Assembly (NCBI RefSeq): GCF_002028455.1
Contig: NZ_MWUM01000004.1
Coordinates: forward strand, 124,001-188,000
Direction: 5' to 3'
Source: Zoogloea sp. LCSB751
GTDB lineage: Bacteria; Pseudomonadota; Gammaproteobacteria; Burkholderiales; Rhodocyclaceae
DNA length: 64,000 nt
Part shown: piece by piece, positions 1-8,853 of the stretch
How the letters are laid out: every line of letters starts with the position of its first letter
Position numbering within the stretch: the first letter of the stretch is position 1
Made by a program: the position numbers and the translations under genes
Notes under the pieces: model-generated
Databases searched by the model: none
Told to the model about the DNA's origin: nothing
Seen by the model: the letters and a program-made list of their open reading frames with translations, nothing else

Positions 1-1375
1 TGCGCGGATTGAGGGAGCTGAAGGGGTCCTGGAAGATCATCTGCAGATCCCGCCGCAGAGGCTGCCACTCGCGGGGGCTGAGTTCGAGCAGTTCGTGGCC
101 GCCATACCGGGCCGAGCCCCCGGTGGCCGGCAGCAGACTGAGCAGCGCCTTGCCCGCGGTGGTCTTGCCGCAGCCCGACTCGCCGACGAGGGCCAGGGTT
201 TCCCCGGCCGGCACCTTCAGCGACACCCCGTCCACAGCCTTCACGTGGCCGACGACCCGGCGGAACAAACCCTTGCGGACCGGAAAATGGACCTGCAGGC
301 CTTCCACCTCCAGCGCTCCGCCGGCCGTGGCCGGACCCGCAACGCCGGATTCAAGGCCGGCCGGCGACTCCGGCAGCCAGCCAATCGGCGCGGCCGGATC
401 GTAGAGGTGGCAGCGCACGGTCTGATGGCCGACCGTGTACATGGCCGGCGCCACCTGGCGGCACAGATCCTGCGCCTGGGGGCAGCGGTCGGCAAAGCGG
501 CATCCCTGCCGATGGGCGCCGAGACGGGGCACCTGGCCACGGATGGTCTCCAGCGCCTTGCCCCGCTGTGCCTGGGTCGGCAGTGCGGCAAAGAGTTTGC
601 GGGAATAGGGATGCAGCGGTGCGCTGAAGAAATCCTCGCGCTCACCGGTCTCCACCAGTTCGCCGGCGTACATCACGCCAACCCGGTGCGCCATGCGTGC
701 CACCACACCCAGATCGTGGGTGATCAGCAGCATGCCCATGCCCCGCCGGGCCTGCAGGTCGGCGAGCAGGTCCAGCACCTGGGCCTGGATCGTCACATCC
801 AGCGCCGTGGTGGGCTCGTCGGCAATCAGGATCTGCGGGTCGCCTGCCAGGGCAATGGCGATCATGACCCGCTGCTTCATGCCGCCGGATAGCTGGAATG
901 GGTACTCGGCCAGGCGCCGGCGTGCGTCGGAAATGCCAACTGCTTCGAGCAGGCGTTCCGCCTCGTTCCAGGCAGGCTGGCCGTGCATTCCCCGATGACG
1001 GACCAGCACCTCGCCAATCTGGTCGCCAACCGTCATGACCGGGTTGAGGCTGGTGGCCGGCTCCTGGAAGATCATCGCCAGGCGGCTGCCCCGGATGTCG
1101 CGCATCCGCGCTTCAGGCAGGCTGTGCAGCGCTTCACCGCCGAGACGTACCGAGCCTTCCGAGATCCGTCCGCCGGCTGGAAGAAGGCGCATGCAGGCGA
1201 GCGCGGTCATCGACTTGCCACAGCCGGACTCCCCAACCAAGGCGAGGGTGCGTCCAGCCGGCACATCGAAGCTGACGCCATCCACCGGGCATACGCGCCG
1301 ACCTGGAACGCCCAGCTCCACCTGCAGATGGTCCACCTGCAACAGGGCCTGAATGTCCGTTTCCGATTTATTCAT
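1..1375 (-). CDS. Fused dipeptide/oligopeptide ABC transporter ATPase (DppD-DppF type), 3' end missing
   Basis: This ATPase would power uptake of peptides or similar solutes through an inner-membrane permease. Translating back from the ATG at 1375 gives 458 codons before the window edge. The first nucleotide-binding domain has Walker A GESGCGKS near residue 48, signature LSGGMKQR and Walker B ILIADEPTTALD. It ends in the cysteine-containing peptide-transporter C-terminal element (CRFADRCPQAQDLC). A second domain follows, with Walker A GESGCGKTT near residue 397, and the window cuts it at IFQDPFSSLNPR. Two domains in one chain resemble GsiA/YejF. No good Shine-Dalgarno is visible before the ATG, so a slightly later start is possible. 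Permease and binding-protein genes are not in the window; the substrate is unknown. Confidence 0.9.
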   Translation of the reverse strand, partial: MNKSETDIQALLQVDHLQVELGVPGRRVCPVDGVSFDVPAGRTLALVGESGCGKSMTALACMRLLPAGGRISEGSVRLGGEALHSLPEARMRDIRGSRLAMIFQEPATSLNPVMTVGDQIGEVLVRHRGMHGQPAWNEAERLLEAVGISDARRRLAEYPFQLSGGMKQRVMIAIALAGDPQILIADEPTTALDVTIQAQVLDLLADLQARRGMGMLLITHDLGVVARMAHRVGVMYAGELVETGEREDFFSAPLHPYSRKLFAALPTQAQRGKALETIRGQVPRLGAHRQGCRFADRCPQAQDLCRQVAPAMYTVGHQTVRCHLYDPAAPIGWLPESPAGLESGVAGPATAGGALEVEGLQVHFPVRKGLFRRVVGHVKAVDGVSLKVPAGETLALVGESGCGKTTAGKALLSLLPATGGSARYGGHELLELSPREWQPLRRDLQMIFQDPFSSLNPR

Positions 1376-1376
1376 T

Positions 1377-1408
1377 GCAAACAAAACGGACCGCAATGCG
1401 GCCCGTTT
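1377..1408 (-). terminator. Rho-independent terminator after slyD
   Basis: Read on the minus strand, a hairpin (AAACGG-G-CCGCA arms at 1384-1408, with one G:T pair) is followed directly by TTTTGTTT. It lies between the slyD stop and the start of the peptide ABC ATPase. It should end slyD transcripts and separate the two genes. Confidence 0.7.
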
Positions 1409-1465
1409 ATCGAGTCCGGGCTGACCGGCACCGGAATGACTCCCGAGCGCCGGCCAATAGGCACA

Positions 1466-1945
1466 TCAGTGGTGATGGCCGCCTTCACCGTGCACGTGGC
1501 CATGGCCGATTTCTTCGGCGCTGGCTGCACGCACGCCCTTGACGGTGATGTCGAAGAGCAGCGCCGTGCCGGCGAGAGGATGATTACCGTCCACCACCAC
1601 CTTGCCGTCGGCGATGTCGGTGATGCGGTAGACCATTTCGTCCTCGCCATCCTCGCCCACGCGCTCGAAGGACATGCCGACTTCGATGTTGTCGGGGAAC
1701 AGGGTGGCGTCTTCCACCAGCACCAGCTCCTCGTCGTACTCGCCAAAGGCGTCTTCCGGCTGCAGCTTGACCTTCAGGCTGTCACCGGTGTTCTTGCCGT
1801 GCAGCGCTTCCTCGATCACGGTGAAGATGCCGTCGTAACCGCCATGCAGGTAAACCAGCGGATGCTGGCCGTCGTCGATCACGTTGCCATCCGGGTCGGT
1901 AACCTTGTAGTCAAGCGTGACGATCGTGTTCTTGGCGATTTCCAT
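1466..1945 (-). CDS. slyD: FKBP-type peptidyl-prolyl isomerase, SlyD-like
   Basis: A cytoplasmic prolyl isomerase and chaperone of the SlyD family, which in other bacteria also helps deliver nickel to hydrogenase. The 159 residues show the FKBP half-barrel (KNTIVTLDYKV near the start) with the inserted chaperone flap. The C-terminus is short and histidine-rich (HGHVHGEGGHHH), a likely metal-binding tail, although the Cys/His tail of E. coli SlyD is longer. AAGGAA lies a few bases before the ATG. The start overlaps the 3' end of the peroxiredoxin gene by 35 bp, so the two are probably cotranscribed and translationally coupled. Confidence 0.93.
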   Translation of the reverse strand: MEIAKNTIVTLDYKVTDPDGNVIDDGQHPLVYLHGGYDGIFTVIEEALHGKNTGDSLKVKLQPEDAFGEYDEELVLVEDATLFPDNIEVGMSFERVGEDGEDEMVYRITDIADGKVVVDGNHPLAGTALLFDITVKGVRAASAEEIGHGHVHGEGGHHH

Positions 1946-2498
1946 TTACATTCCTTGAGTTGAGTTGCTTTATCAGCTGGAAGACTTCGGCGGCATGACC
2001 GCGCGGATTCACATCGTGCAGCACATGCTGCACCACCCCGTCGCTGGAGATGATGAAAGTCGAGCGACGCACACTGCGCTTGGCGACCCCATCGACCATG
2101 CCCGACAACCACACGCCGTAAAGACGGCACACATCGCCATCCTCATCGGACAGCAACTCCACCGACAGGCCGTGCTGATCGCGGAAATCGGCATGGGTCA
2201 GGCAGTCGTCGGGACTCACACCGATCACCATGCAGTCTTCCTGCGCGAAATCGGCATCGTGATCGCTGAAATCGATGGCCTGACGCGTGCAGCCGGGGGT
2301 GTTGTCACGGGGATAGAAGTACAGGACCACATGCTTGGAACCCAGCACCGAAGCCAGATCGAACATTTCCATGTCGGCATCGGGCAGGGAAAAGAGCGGA
2401 GCGGGCGAACCTTCGCAAGGCACCACCGGCGAGTCGGAGGATTCTAACCGAGCAGCGCTGAGAACTCTACCCGAAGCGTGTTGCGGGCTGACGTACAT
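1911..2498 (-). CDS. bcp: Peroxiredoxin, Bcp/PrxQ-like
   Basis: Thiol peroxidase that reduces H2O2 and organic peroxides in the cytoplasm. The thioredoxin-like fold shows FYPRDNTPGCT with the peroxidatic cysteine in PGCT. The residue five positions later, the resolving cysteine in E. coli Bcp, is isoleucine here; other cysteines occur in EDCMVIGVSPDDC and DVCRLYG. I chose the ATG at 2498 because GGAGGAG lies 8 nt upstream; an in-frame ATG at 2504 is too close to that site. The frame is open further upstream but with no family similarity. The product is 195 residues with an N-terminal extension of roughly 30 residues before the domain. Confidence 0.88.
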   Translation of the reverse strand: MYVSPQHASGRVLSAARLESSDSPVVPCEGSPAPLFSLPDADMEMFDLASVLGSKHVVLYFYPRDNTPGCTRQAIDFSDHDADFAQEDCMVIGVSPDDCLTHADFRDQHGLSVELLSDEDGDVCRLYGVWLSGMVDGVAKRSVRRSTFIISSDGVVQHVLHDVNPRGHAAEVFQLIKQLNSRNVNGNRQEHDRHA

Positions 2499-2775
2499 GG
2501 GCATCTCTCCTCCGGGGGCTGGGGGCTCTCGGGAGCCCGTGGGGGTTGGGCGAATCGATTCGTGTGGCGCGTCTTGTCTTCGAGATATGTCGGCGGCGGC
2601 TCCGTGGCCAGCTTGCCACACCTGCATCCATCAGGAGAAGGCATGCTCTTGAATGGATAGTCCACCGCGGGCGGCGCCTCAAGTGATTTGTGACAGTGGC
2701 CTGAAGTTTGTCACGCTTGCCGGCACGGCGCACCCGGCAAGTCCATGGCACTCACTGCTTGCCATTCAGCGCAAG
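2499..2775. other. Intergenic region between bcp and lexA
   Basis: About 280 bases with no convincing gene, holding the divergent promoters of bcp (minus) and lexA (plus). A small hairpin (GGGCTC/GAGCCC, 2523-2538) lies in the bcp leader side. GTTGGGCGAATCGATTCG at 2545-2562 is weakly similar to the REP palindromes at 15.7 and 38.8 kb, but too diverged to call. Confidence 0.5.
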
Positions 2776-2791
2776 CTGTATAAAATTACAC
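2776..2791 (+). promoter_or_regulatory. LexA operator (SOS box) of lexA
   Basis: The sequence CTGTATAAAATTACAC fits the gamma/betaproteobacterial SOS box CTG-N10-CAG except for the last base. It lies 20 bases before the lexA ATG. This placement is typical for autorepression of lexA, and probably of the imuA-imuB genes behind it. Confidence 0.7.
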
Positions 2792-2811
2792 AAGACTCAC
2801 AGGAGCCCCCA

Positions 2812-3414
2812 ATGTCCGACAATCTCACTCCCCGCCAACAGGAAATCCTCCAGCTCATCCGCGACACCGTGGAGCTGGAAGGGCGTCCGCCAACCCGGGC
2901 CGAGATTTGCAGCGCCTTCGGCTTCCGTTCGCCCAACGCAGCAGAAACCCATCTGCGCGCGCTGGCCGCCAAGGGCGTCATCTCCCTGGAAGAAGGTCGT
3001 GCCCGGGGCATCCGCCTGAAAGAAGCCCTCGGCCTGCCGCTGATCGGGCGGGTCGCCGCCGGCAGCCCCATTCTCGCCGCCGAGCATGTGCAGGGCCGCT
3101 ACCAGGTGGATCCGGGCCTGTTTTCCCCACGGGCCGATTACCTTCTGATGGTGCGTGGCCTGAGCATGCGCGATGCCGGCATTCTCGACGGCGACCTGCT
3201 GGCCATCCATCGCACCACCGAGGTCCGGGACGGGCAGATCGTCGTCGCCCGCGTGGAGGACGAAGTCACGGTCAAACGCCTGACCCGCAAGGGCCCCATC
3301 GTCGAATTGCTGCCGGCCAATCCGGACTTCGAGCCCATCGTCGTGGACACCCGCAGTGCCCCGCTGGAGATCGAAGGCATCGCCGTCGGCCTCATCCGCA
3401 ACGACAGCTTCTGA
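2812..3414 (+). CDS. lexA: SOS repressor LexA
   Basis: Transcriptional repressor of DNA-damage genes, inactivated by RecA-stimulated self-cleavage. The 200 residues show the N-terminal winged helix ([13 protein letters not shown], then [11 protein letters not shown] and a recognition helix about residues 40-65). The cleavage site Ala-Gly is in GRVAAGSPI, the catalytic Ser in [10 protein letters not shown] and the Lys in TVKRLTRKG, so it looks fully functional. The start follows AGGAG by 6 nt and lies just after an SOS box; the frame is open upstream but that part is not LexA-like. imuA follows 26 bp later on the same strand, so damage-induced coexpression is likely. Confidence 0.97.
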   Translation: MSDNLTPRQQEILQLIRDTVELEGRPPTRAEICSAFGFRSPNAAETHLRALAAKGVISLEEGRARGIRLKEALGLPLIGRVAAGSPILAAEHVQGRYQVDPGLFSPRADYLLMVRGLSMRDAGILDGDLLAIHRTTEVRDGQIVVARVEDEVTVKRLTRKGPIVELLPANPDFEPIVVDTRSAPLEIEGIAVGLIRNDSF

Positions 3415-3440
3415 TCCCGCCTGCAAGGCTAAGTCACGCC

Positions 3441-4208
3441 ATGGCCGCGCCCGCCTCCGTCGCCTCACCCCTGGACCACCTGGTCTGGCGCGGTGACCAG
3501 CTGGCGACGCCGGTCCTGCCCGGGCGACCGACCGGCCATGCCGCACTGGACGCAGCCCTGCCGGGTGGTGGCTGGCCCCCCGCCGCACTGACCGAACTGC
3601 TGCTGCCCCGCAACGGTGTCGGTGAACTGGGCCTGCTGTTACCCCAGCTTGCGGCAGTGCCCTCCGGACGCTGGGCGGCCTGCATCGCTCCGCCCGGTCT
3701 GCCCTATGCGCCAGCCCTGGCTGCCGCAGGCGTACCCCTCGATCGACTCCTCATCGTCCAGGCCGAAAGCTCCGCCCATGCCCGCTGGGCGGCTCGTCAG
3801 GCCCTCGACTCCCGCAGTTGCGAGGTAGTCCTGCTGTGGCTGGCCGAGGCCGACATGGGAGCGCTGCGCCGCCTGCAACTGGCCGCCGAGGAGAGCGGCA
3901 CCCCCCTGATCCTGCTCCGTCCGGAAAGTGCCGCCCACCAGCCCTCACCGGCCGTCCTGCGGCTGGCGCTCACGCCCTGTCGCGGTGGGGTCGGGATCCG
4001 CATCCTCAAGCGCCGGGGACCGCAATTGGCCGCAGCTCTGGCCCTCCAGCTTCCGTGGCCGGGCGAAGGCTCGCGGCCCGACGGCGACACTGCGCCCTCC
4101 CCCGCAACAGCCGCTTTACAGCCCCCCTCCTCTCCCGGCAAGCATGCTCTGGTGCGCCCTTTACCTGCCCGATCTACCCCTTCAGGTCTTCACACGAGGG
4201 CGCAGTGA
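3441..4208 (+). CDS. imuA: ImuA, RecA/SulA-like accessory protein of translesion synthesis
   Basis: ImuA belongs to a RecA-related family that works with ImuB and the polymerase DnaE2 in damage-induced mutagenesis. The 255 residues begin with the typical stretch leading to GHAALDAALPGGGWPPAALTEL. The position of the RecA P-loop reads RNGVGELGLL, without the Walker lysine, so ATP hydrolysis is doubtful. The C-terminal ~50 residues are proline-rich and low in complexity. The 3' end overlaps imuB by 65 bp, which indicates a single operon with lexA. Family assignment is strong; the biochemical role is known only from homologues. Confidence 0.88.
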   Translation: MAAPASVASPLDHLVWRGDQLATPVLPGRPTGHAALDAALPGGGWPPAALTELLLPRNGVGELGLLLPQLAAVPSGRWAACIAPPGLPYAPALAAAGVPLDRLLIVQAESSAHARWAARQALDSRSCEVVLLWLAEADMGALRRLQLAAEESGTPLILLRPESAAHQPSPAVLRLALTPCRGGVGIRILKRRGPQLAAALALQLPWPGEGSRPDGDTAPSPATAALQPPSSPGKHALVRPLPARSTPSGLHTRAQ

Positions 4209-5601
4209 AAGCGCCCCGCTTGCAGTCCTCGATGGCCATCCTCGCCGGCGGATTGTGGCCGCGGATCCGGCGGCAATGGCGTGCGGCGTGGAGCCAGGGC
4301 TTGGCCGGGCCAGCGCACTGGCCATAGCGCCCGAGCTGTGCCTGGTCGATCGAGCGCCGTCGCTCGAACATGCCGCCCTGATCGACATTGCCAGCTGGGC
4401 CGGACGCTTCACGCCTGCCGTCAGCCTCGACCCACCCAATACCGTCCTCCTCGAAGTGGAGGCCTGCCTGCGCCTGTTCGGCGGACTCGCCCCCCTGGGC
4501 CGGCAGATCACCCGGCAAATCGAAGAGCTGGGCTTTCATGCCCGCTTGGCCTTCGCGCAGACAGCACTGGCCGCCCGCTGGCTGGCCCGCTTCGGCACCG
4601 GGGACGACGTCGGGAAACCGCTTGCGGAGCGGCTCGACCGGCTGCCACTGCGCGCCCTCGCCGAAGGCACGCCGGTGGGCTCCGACAACCTGGACCTGCT
4701 CACCGGAACCGGCCATGCCACCCTGGGAGAAGTGCGCCGCCTGCCCCGCCACGGCCTGGCACGACGTCACGCCCAGGCAGTCACCGACGCCATCGATCGC
4801 GCTTACGGGCATGTCCCCGATCCCCGCTCGTGGTTCTCTCCCCCCGAGCGCTATCTGTCCCGCCTGCCGCTGCCGACGCCGTCCGGGCAGGCCGACACCC
4901 TGCTGTTCGCCACTCGTCGCCTGCTTGCCGGCCTGGCCGGCTGGCTGGATGCCCGCCAGGCCGGCGTGGAGCGTTTCACCCTGGTGCTGGAATTCGAACG
5001 CAACAGCCAGGTGCCGGAAACGTCCGTCGAGATCGTCCTCGGTGTCCTGTCCCGGGATATGGTGCGCTGCCAGTTGCTGGCCCGCGAACACCTGAACCGC
5101 CTGCCCCTGCCGGCCGCCGTGGACGCCCTGCGTCTCGCGGCAGACTTGCCGTGTCCGCTGGCGCCCTCCGCGGGCGAACTTTTCGAGGGGGATGACGAGC
5201 ATCGGGGAGACGCGGGCCTGCTGGTAGCCACCCTGCGCGCACGCCTTGGCGACCAAGCAGTACGCTGCCTGACACCGCACCCCGATCACCGCCCCGAGAA
5301 GGCCTGGCGCTGGATCGAGCCTCCGGTCCCGGGGCCCGTCCATACCCGCTCGACGCCCATCCCGCTGCCACCGTCACCTCGCCCCCTGTGGCTGCTGCCG
5401 GAGCCCCGCGCCATCCCCGCACCACAGCCCTGGAGCCTCCTCGCCGGCCCGGAACGCATCGAATCCGGCTGGTGGGATGGGCCGGAAGCTACGGTAGGCC
5501 GGGATTATTTCGTTGCCCGCACACAGGATGGCTGCCTGGCCTGGGTCTTCCGGGAGAGGGGCGCCCCCCATGGCTGGTACCTCCACGGCTACTTCGCCTG
5601 A
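4144..5601 (+). CDS. imuB: ImuB, inactive Y-family polymerase-like protein
   Basis: ImuB resembles Y-family DNA polymerases but lacks catalytic acidic residues; in studied species it links DnaE2 to the beta clamp. The first residues (LWCALYLPDLPLQV) replace the first metal-binding Asp of the Pol IV DMD motif, and the SLDE-like motif reads SLDPPN, consistent with an inactive enzyme. Central helix-hairpin-helix and little-finger regions follow, with the ImuB-typical RPLWLLPEP and a C-terminal WYLHGYFA. The start at 4144 inside imuA gives 485 residues. The expected third gene, dnaE2, is not downstream; a MATE pump follows instead. Confidence 0.92.
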   Translation: MLWCALYLPDLPLQVFTRGRSESAPLAVLDGHPRRRIVAADPAAMACGVEPGLGRASALAIAPELCLVDRAPSLEHAALIDIASWAGRFTPAVSLDPPNTVLLEVEACLRLFGGLAPLGRQITRQIEELGFHARLAFAQTALAARWLARFGTGDDVGKPLAERLDRLPLRALAEGTPVGSDNLDLLTGTGHATLGEVRRLPRHGLARRHAQAVTDAIDRAYGHVPDPRSWFSPPERYLSRLPLPTPSGQADTLLFATRRLLAGLAGWLDARQAGVERFTLVLEFERNSQVPETSVEIVLGVLSRDMVRCQLLAREHLNRLPLPAAVDALRLAADLPCPLAPSAGELFEGDDEHRGDAGLLVATLRARLGDQAVRCLTPHPDHRPEKAWRWIEPPVPGPVHTRSTPIPLPPSPRPLWLLPEPRAIPAPQPWSLLAGPERIESGWWDGPEATVGRDYFVARTQDGCLAWVFRERGAPHGWYLHGYFA

Positions 5602-5637
5602 AGGACGCCTGTCCAGCTGGGCTAGACTACGCGCCTC

Positions 5638-7011
5638 ATGAAATCGTCACCCTCGCCCAGCCTCGTCCGGCGCATCCTCGAAATCGCCTGGCCGGTACTC
5701 GTCGCCCAGCTGTCGTCCATGACCCAGATGGTCAGCGACACGGTCCTGAGCGGCCGTTATGGCACCACGGACCTGGCCGCCGTCGCAGTCGGCAGCGGCA
5801 TCTACATTTCCATCGTGATGCTGCTGGTGGGTATCCTGCAGGCCGTCTCCCCCACCGTCGCCCACCATGTCGGCGCAGCCCGCCACCAGGAAATCGGCCC
5901 TACCCTCCAGCAGGGCTTCTGGCTGGCCCTGCTGCTGTCCATCCCGGGCGTGGTGTCGCTTACCCAACCGGACTGGCTGCTGCAGCTCAGCGAGATGAGC
6001 CCCGAAGTCGAGGCCCTCACGCGCGACTACCTCGGCAACATCGCCTGGGGCCTGCCGGCAGTGCTGCTCTACCGGACCTTCTACGCCTTCACCAATGCGC
6101 TGGGGCACAGCCGGGTGCTGATGGTGATCAGCCTGGCCACGACCTCGGTGCACATTCCCCTGTCGTGGGCGCTGGTCAACGGCCATCTTGGAATGCCCCC
6201 CTTGGGCGGCACCGGCTGCGCCGTCTCCAGCGCCACGGTCGGCTGGCTTGCACTCTTCTGCGCCCTCTTCCACATGGCCAGATCGCCCATCTTCAGCGCC
6301 TATCGGCTTTTTTCCCGTTGGCAGGCGCCTCATCCACGGGTACTCGCCGAGTTGCTGCGGCTGGGCCTGCCGATGGGCTTTTCGAGTTTCGTGGAGATCA
6401 CGGCCTTTACGCTGATCGCCCTGCTCGTCGCCAAACTGGGGGCATCGGTGGTGGCCGGCCACCGCATCGTCGGCAACCTCGGGGCGCTGATCTACATGCT
6501 CCCGCTGGCCCTCGCCATCGCCACCCTTGTACTGGTCGGCCAGGCCGTCGGTGCGCGGGATGGACGAGGCGCCCGTCATGCGGCCAAAGTCGGCATCATC
6601 CTGGCAGCCAGCCTGTCGACGGCCGTCGCCACCGCCATCTGGCTGGCCCGCGACCCGATCTTTGCCGCGTACACCAACGACCCCGCGGTACATCAGCTGG
6701 GAGCCTCACTGATGATCTACATCTGGCTCTACCAGTTCTTCGACGCCATCCAGACCGTGGCCGCCCACGCCCTGCGCGGCTACAAGATCACCTTTGGCCC
6801 GATGCTGGTGCACACCTTGTGCTTCTGGGGCATCGGCCTGGCAGGCGGCTACGGCCTGGCCTTCTACGGGCTCGGCACGCTGCTGGCGCCCCAGGGCGTG
6901 GCAGGCTTCTGGCAAGCCGCGGTGCTCAGCAACATTGCCGCGGCACTGCTCTTCGGTGCTTACCTGTACCGCGTGGCGCGAGGTCAGGCTGAGGCAGCCA
7001 GCCAACCCTGA
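5638..7011 (+). CDS. MATE-family multidrug efflux pump (NorM-like)
   Basis: Inner-membrane cation/drug antiporter with about 12 hydrophobic segments in 457 residues, the normal MATE length. The N-terminal half contains IAWPVLVAQLSSMTQMVSDTVLSG, here only described by its first part (IAWPVLVAQLSSMTQMVSDT), which is the classical NorM start. It begins 36 bp after imuB on the same strand, in the place where dnaE2 is often found, but nothing links it to DNA repair. The 3' end runs 28 bp into the convergent M61 peptidase gene. Substrates cannot be read from the sequence. Confidence 0.9.
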   Translation: MKSSPSPSLVRRILEIAWPVLVAQLSSMTQMVSDTVLSGRYGTTDLAAVAVGSGIYISIVMLLVGILQAVSPTVAHHVGAARHQEIGPTLQQGFWLALLLSIPGVVSLTQPDWLLQLSEMSPEVEALTRDYLGNIAWGLPAVLLYRTFYAFTNALGHSRVLMVISLATTSVHIPLSWALVNGHLGMPPLGGTGCAVSSATVGWLALFCALFHMARSPIFSAYRLFSRWQAPHPRVLAELLRLGLPMGFSSFVEITAFTLIALLVAKLGASVVAGHRIVGNLGALIYMLPLALAIATLVLVGQAVGARDGRGARHAAKVGIILAASLSTAVATAIWLARDPIFAAYTNDPAVHQLGASLMIYIWLYQFFDAIQTVAAHALRGYKITFGPMLVHTLCFWGIGLAGGYGLAFYGLGTLLAPQGVAGFWQAAVLSNIAAALLFGAYLYRVARGQAEAASQP

Positions 7012-8771
7012 CGCAAGGTCTTGGCCTGGCCCGAACTGCGCTCGGCGAGCGCCAGCTTGGCGGTATCCGCCGGCGCGGCCTGCAGTTCCACCTCGAACTC
7101 CATCAGCTCATCCCGCCGGAAGGCATGCACACGCACCGTTTCGCCGGCCAGCCGGCGGGCCAGCAGCTTGTCCAGATTGGCACTGGTGATGCGGATGCCG
7201 TCCAGCGCGACCAGCACGTCCCCCGCCGACAGCCCGGCCGCCTGCGCCGCACCGCCGTCGTAGACGTTGGCCAGCTTGAGCGCATCGCCGTCGGCCGCAG
7301 TGCGTACGCCCAGGCCCGGACTACCGTTCGGCGCCTCCCAGGCCAGGGTCAGCCCCAGGCGCTTGAGCCAGGCATCCAGCGGGAGCTCGTCGGTCCCTTC
7401 GACCAGTTCGCGCAGCCAGCGCCCGAGTGCCGGCCCGCCGAGTTCCGCCGCCAGCGCGAAAATGCCCTCCTCCTCAACGCCGACGCCGGTGAGTCCGTGA
7501 CGCTGCCATAGCGCACGCATCAGATCGTCCAGGCTGCGGGCGCCCTTGCTGTCCGCGCGCAGGCGCAGGTCGAGCAGCAGGGCCACCAACGAGCCCTTGG
7601 TGTAGTAGCTGACGATGGCGTTGGGGCTGTTCTCGTCCTGGCGGTAATACTTGGTCCACGCCTCGAAGGACGACTCCGCCACGCTCTGCTTGCGACGGCC
7701 GCTGCCCTTGTGCACCTGCGTGATGGTCTTCGACAGCAGCGCCAGGTAGTCCTTCTCGGAGATCCGGCCGCTACGCACCAGCATCAGGTCGTCATAGTAG
7801 GAGGTGAAACCCTCGAAGGCCCACAGCAGGCGCGTGTAGCCTTCCTGCGTCAGGTCGTAGGGCACGAAGGCCGCCGGCTTGATGCGCTTGACGTTCCAGG
7901 TATGGAAGTACTCGTGGCTGCACAGGCCGAGGAACTGCCGGTAGCCCTCCGTCGGCTCGTCCATGCCCGCATACGGGAGATCGTTGCGGCTGCACAGCAG
8001 CGCGGTGGAGGCCCGGTGCTCGAGGCCGCCGTAGCCGTCACCCACGGCCATGGTCAGGAATACATAGCGGTCCATCGGCGCGGGCTCGCCGAACAGCCGG
8101 ATCTGTGCCTCGCAGATCGGCTTGAGGTCGGCGACCAGGCGCGTCGTATCGCAATCGTGGCGCCCGGTGATGGCCACCGCATGGGGCACACCACAGGCAT
8201 CGAATTCGGCGAGGGTGAACGTACCCATCTCGACCGGATGATCGATCAGCGCGTCGTAATCTTCCGCACGGTACAGGCCGAAACCGTAGCGCTCTGCCGC
8301 GCCAGCTTCGCCGGCCGCTTCCGGCAGGCTGGTGGCCACACGCCAGCCTGCATCCTTCAGGCCGCGCGGCGGGCGGATATCCACGAAATGGGGCTGCTGC
8401 TCGCAGCCATGCACCTTCAGGAAGACGCTCGTGCCATTGAAGAAGCCATGGGTCTGGTCCAGGTGTGCCGCACGTACCGACAGATCCCACGCATACACCG
8501 TGTAGTTCACCGTGACCGGCTCATCCAGCCGCGCCGGCAACACCCAAGTGTGCTTGTCCTGCTTGACCACCGCCAGATGGCGGGCACCGGCCTTGGCGGT
8601 CAGGCTGACGACGTTTCTGGCGAACTCGCGGATCATGTAGCTGCCGGGAATCCAGGCCGGCAGGCTGAGAACCTGCCCCGCCGGGTCGGGGCGCTCGATG
8701 CGCAGGGTGATGTCGAACAGATGGGCGGCCGGCTGTGCGGCCTGGATGGTGAACCGGACGGAGCAAGGCAT
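6984..8771 (-). CDS. M61-family metallopeptidase with C-terminal PDZ domain
   Basis: Glycyl-aminopeptidase-like zinc peptidase of family M61. The 595 residues contain the zinc motif HEYFH with the following TWNVKRI near residue 285, and a downstream glutamate in AFEGFTSYY as third zinc ligand. A C-terminal PDZ-like region (GGAAQAAGLSAGDVLVALDG) starts near residue 500. No signal peptide is evident, so it probably acts in the cytoplasm. It is convergent with the MATE gene and overlaps it by 28 bp. The ATG has no obvious Shine-Dalgarno, so the exact start is uncertain by a few codons. The natural substrate is unknown. Confidence 0.88.
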   Translation of the reverse strand: MPCSVRFTIQAAQPAAHLFDITLRIERPDPAGQVLSLPAWIPGSYMIREFARNVVSLTAKAGARHLAVVKQDKHTWVLPARLDEPVTVNYTVYAWDLSVRAAHLDQTHGFFNGTSVFLKVHGCEQQPHFVDIRPPRGLKDAGWRVATSLPEAAGEAGAAERYGFGLYRAEDYDALIDHPVEMGTFTLAEFDACGVPHAVAITGRHDCDTTRLVADLKPICEAQIRLFGEPAPMDRYVFLTMAVGDGYGGLEHRASTALLCSRNDLPYAGMDEPTEGYRQFLGLCSHEYFHTWNVKRIKPAAFVPYDLTQEGYTRLLWAFEGFTSYYDDLMLVRSGRISEKDYLALLSKTITQVHKGSGRRKQSVAESSFEAWTKYYRQDENSPNAIVSYYTKGSLVALLLDLRLRADSKGARSLDDLMRALWQRHGLTGVGVEEEGIFALAAELGGPALGRWLRELVEGTDELPLDAWLKRLGLTLAWEAPNGSPGLGVRTAADGDALKLANVYDGGAAQAAGLSAGDVLVALDGIRITSANLDKLLARRLAGETVRVHAFRRDELMEFEVELQAAPADTAKLALAERSSGQAKTLRQGWLAASA

Positions 8772-8853
8772 GGAATCGATCGGTGCGGAAATGTGACGGA
8801 GCCGTGATTCTACTCGCCACGCGGCTTATAGCGTGCCGCCAACGCACCCGTCA

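Noticed and set aside
2545..2562. Third REP copy near bcp
   Set aside because: Only partly similar to the 24-bp element, with changes in both arms; could be chance.
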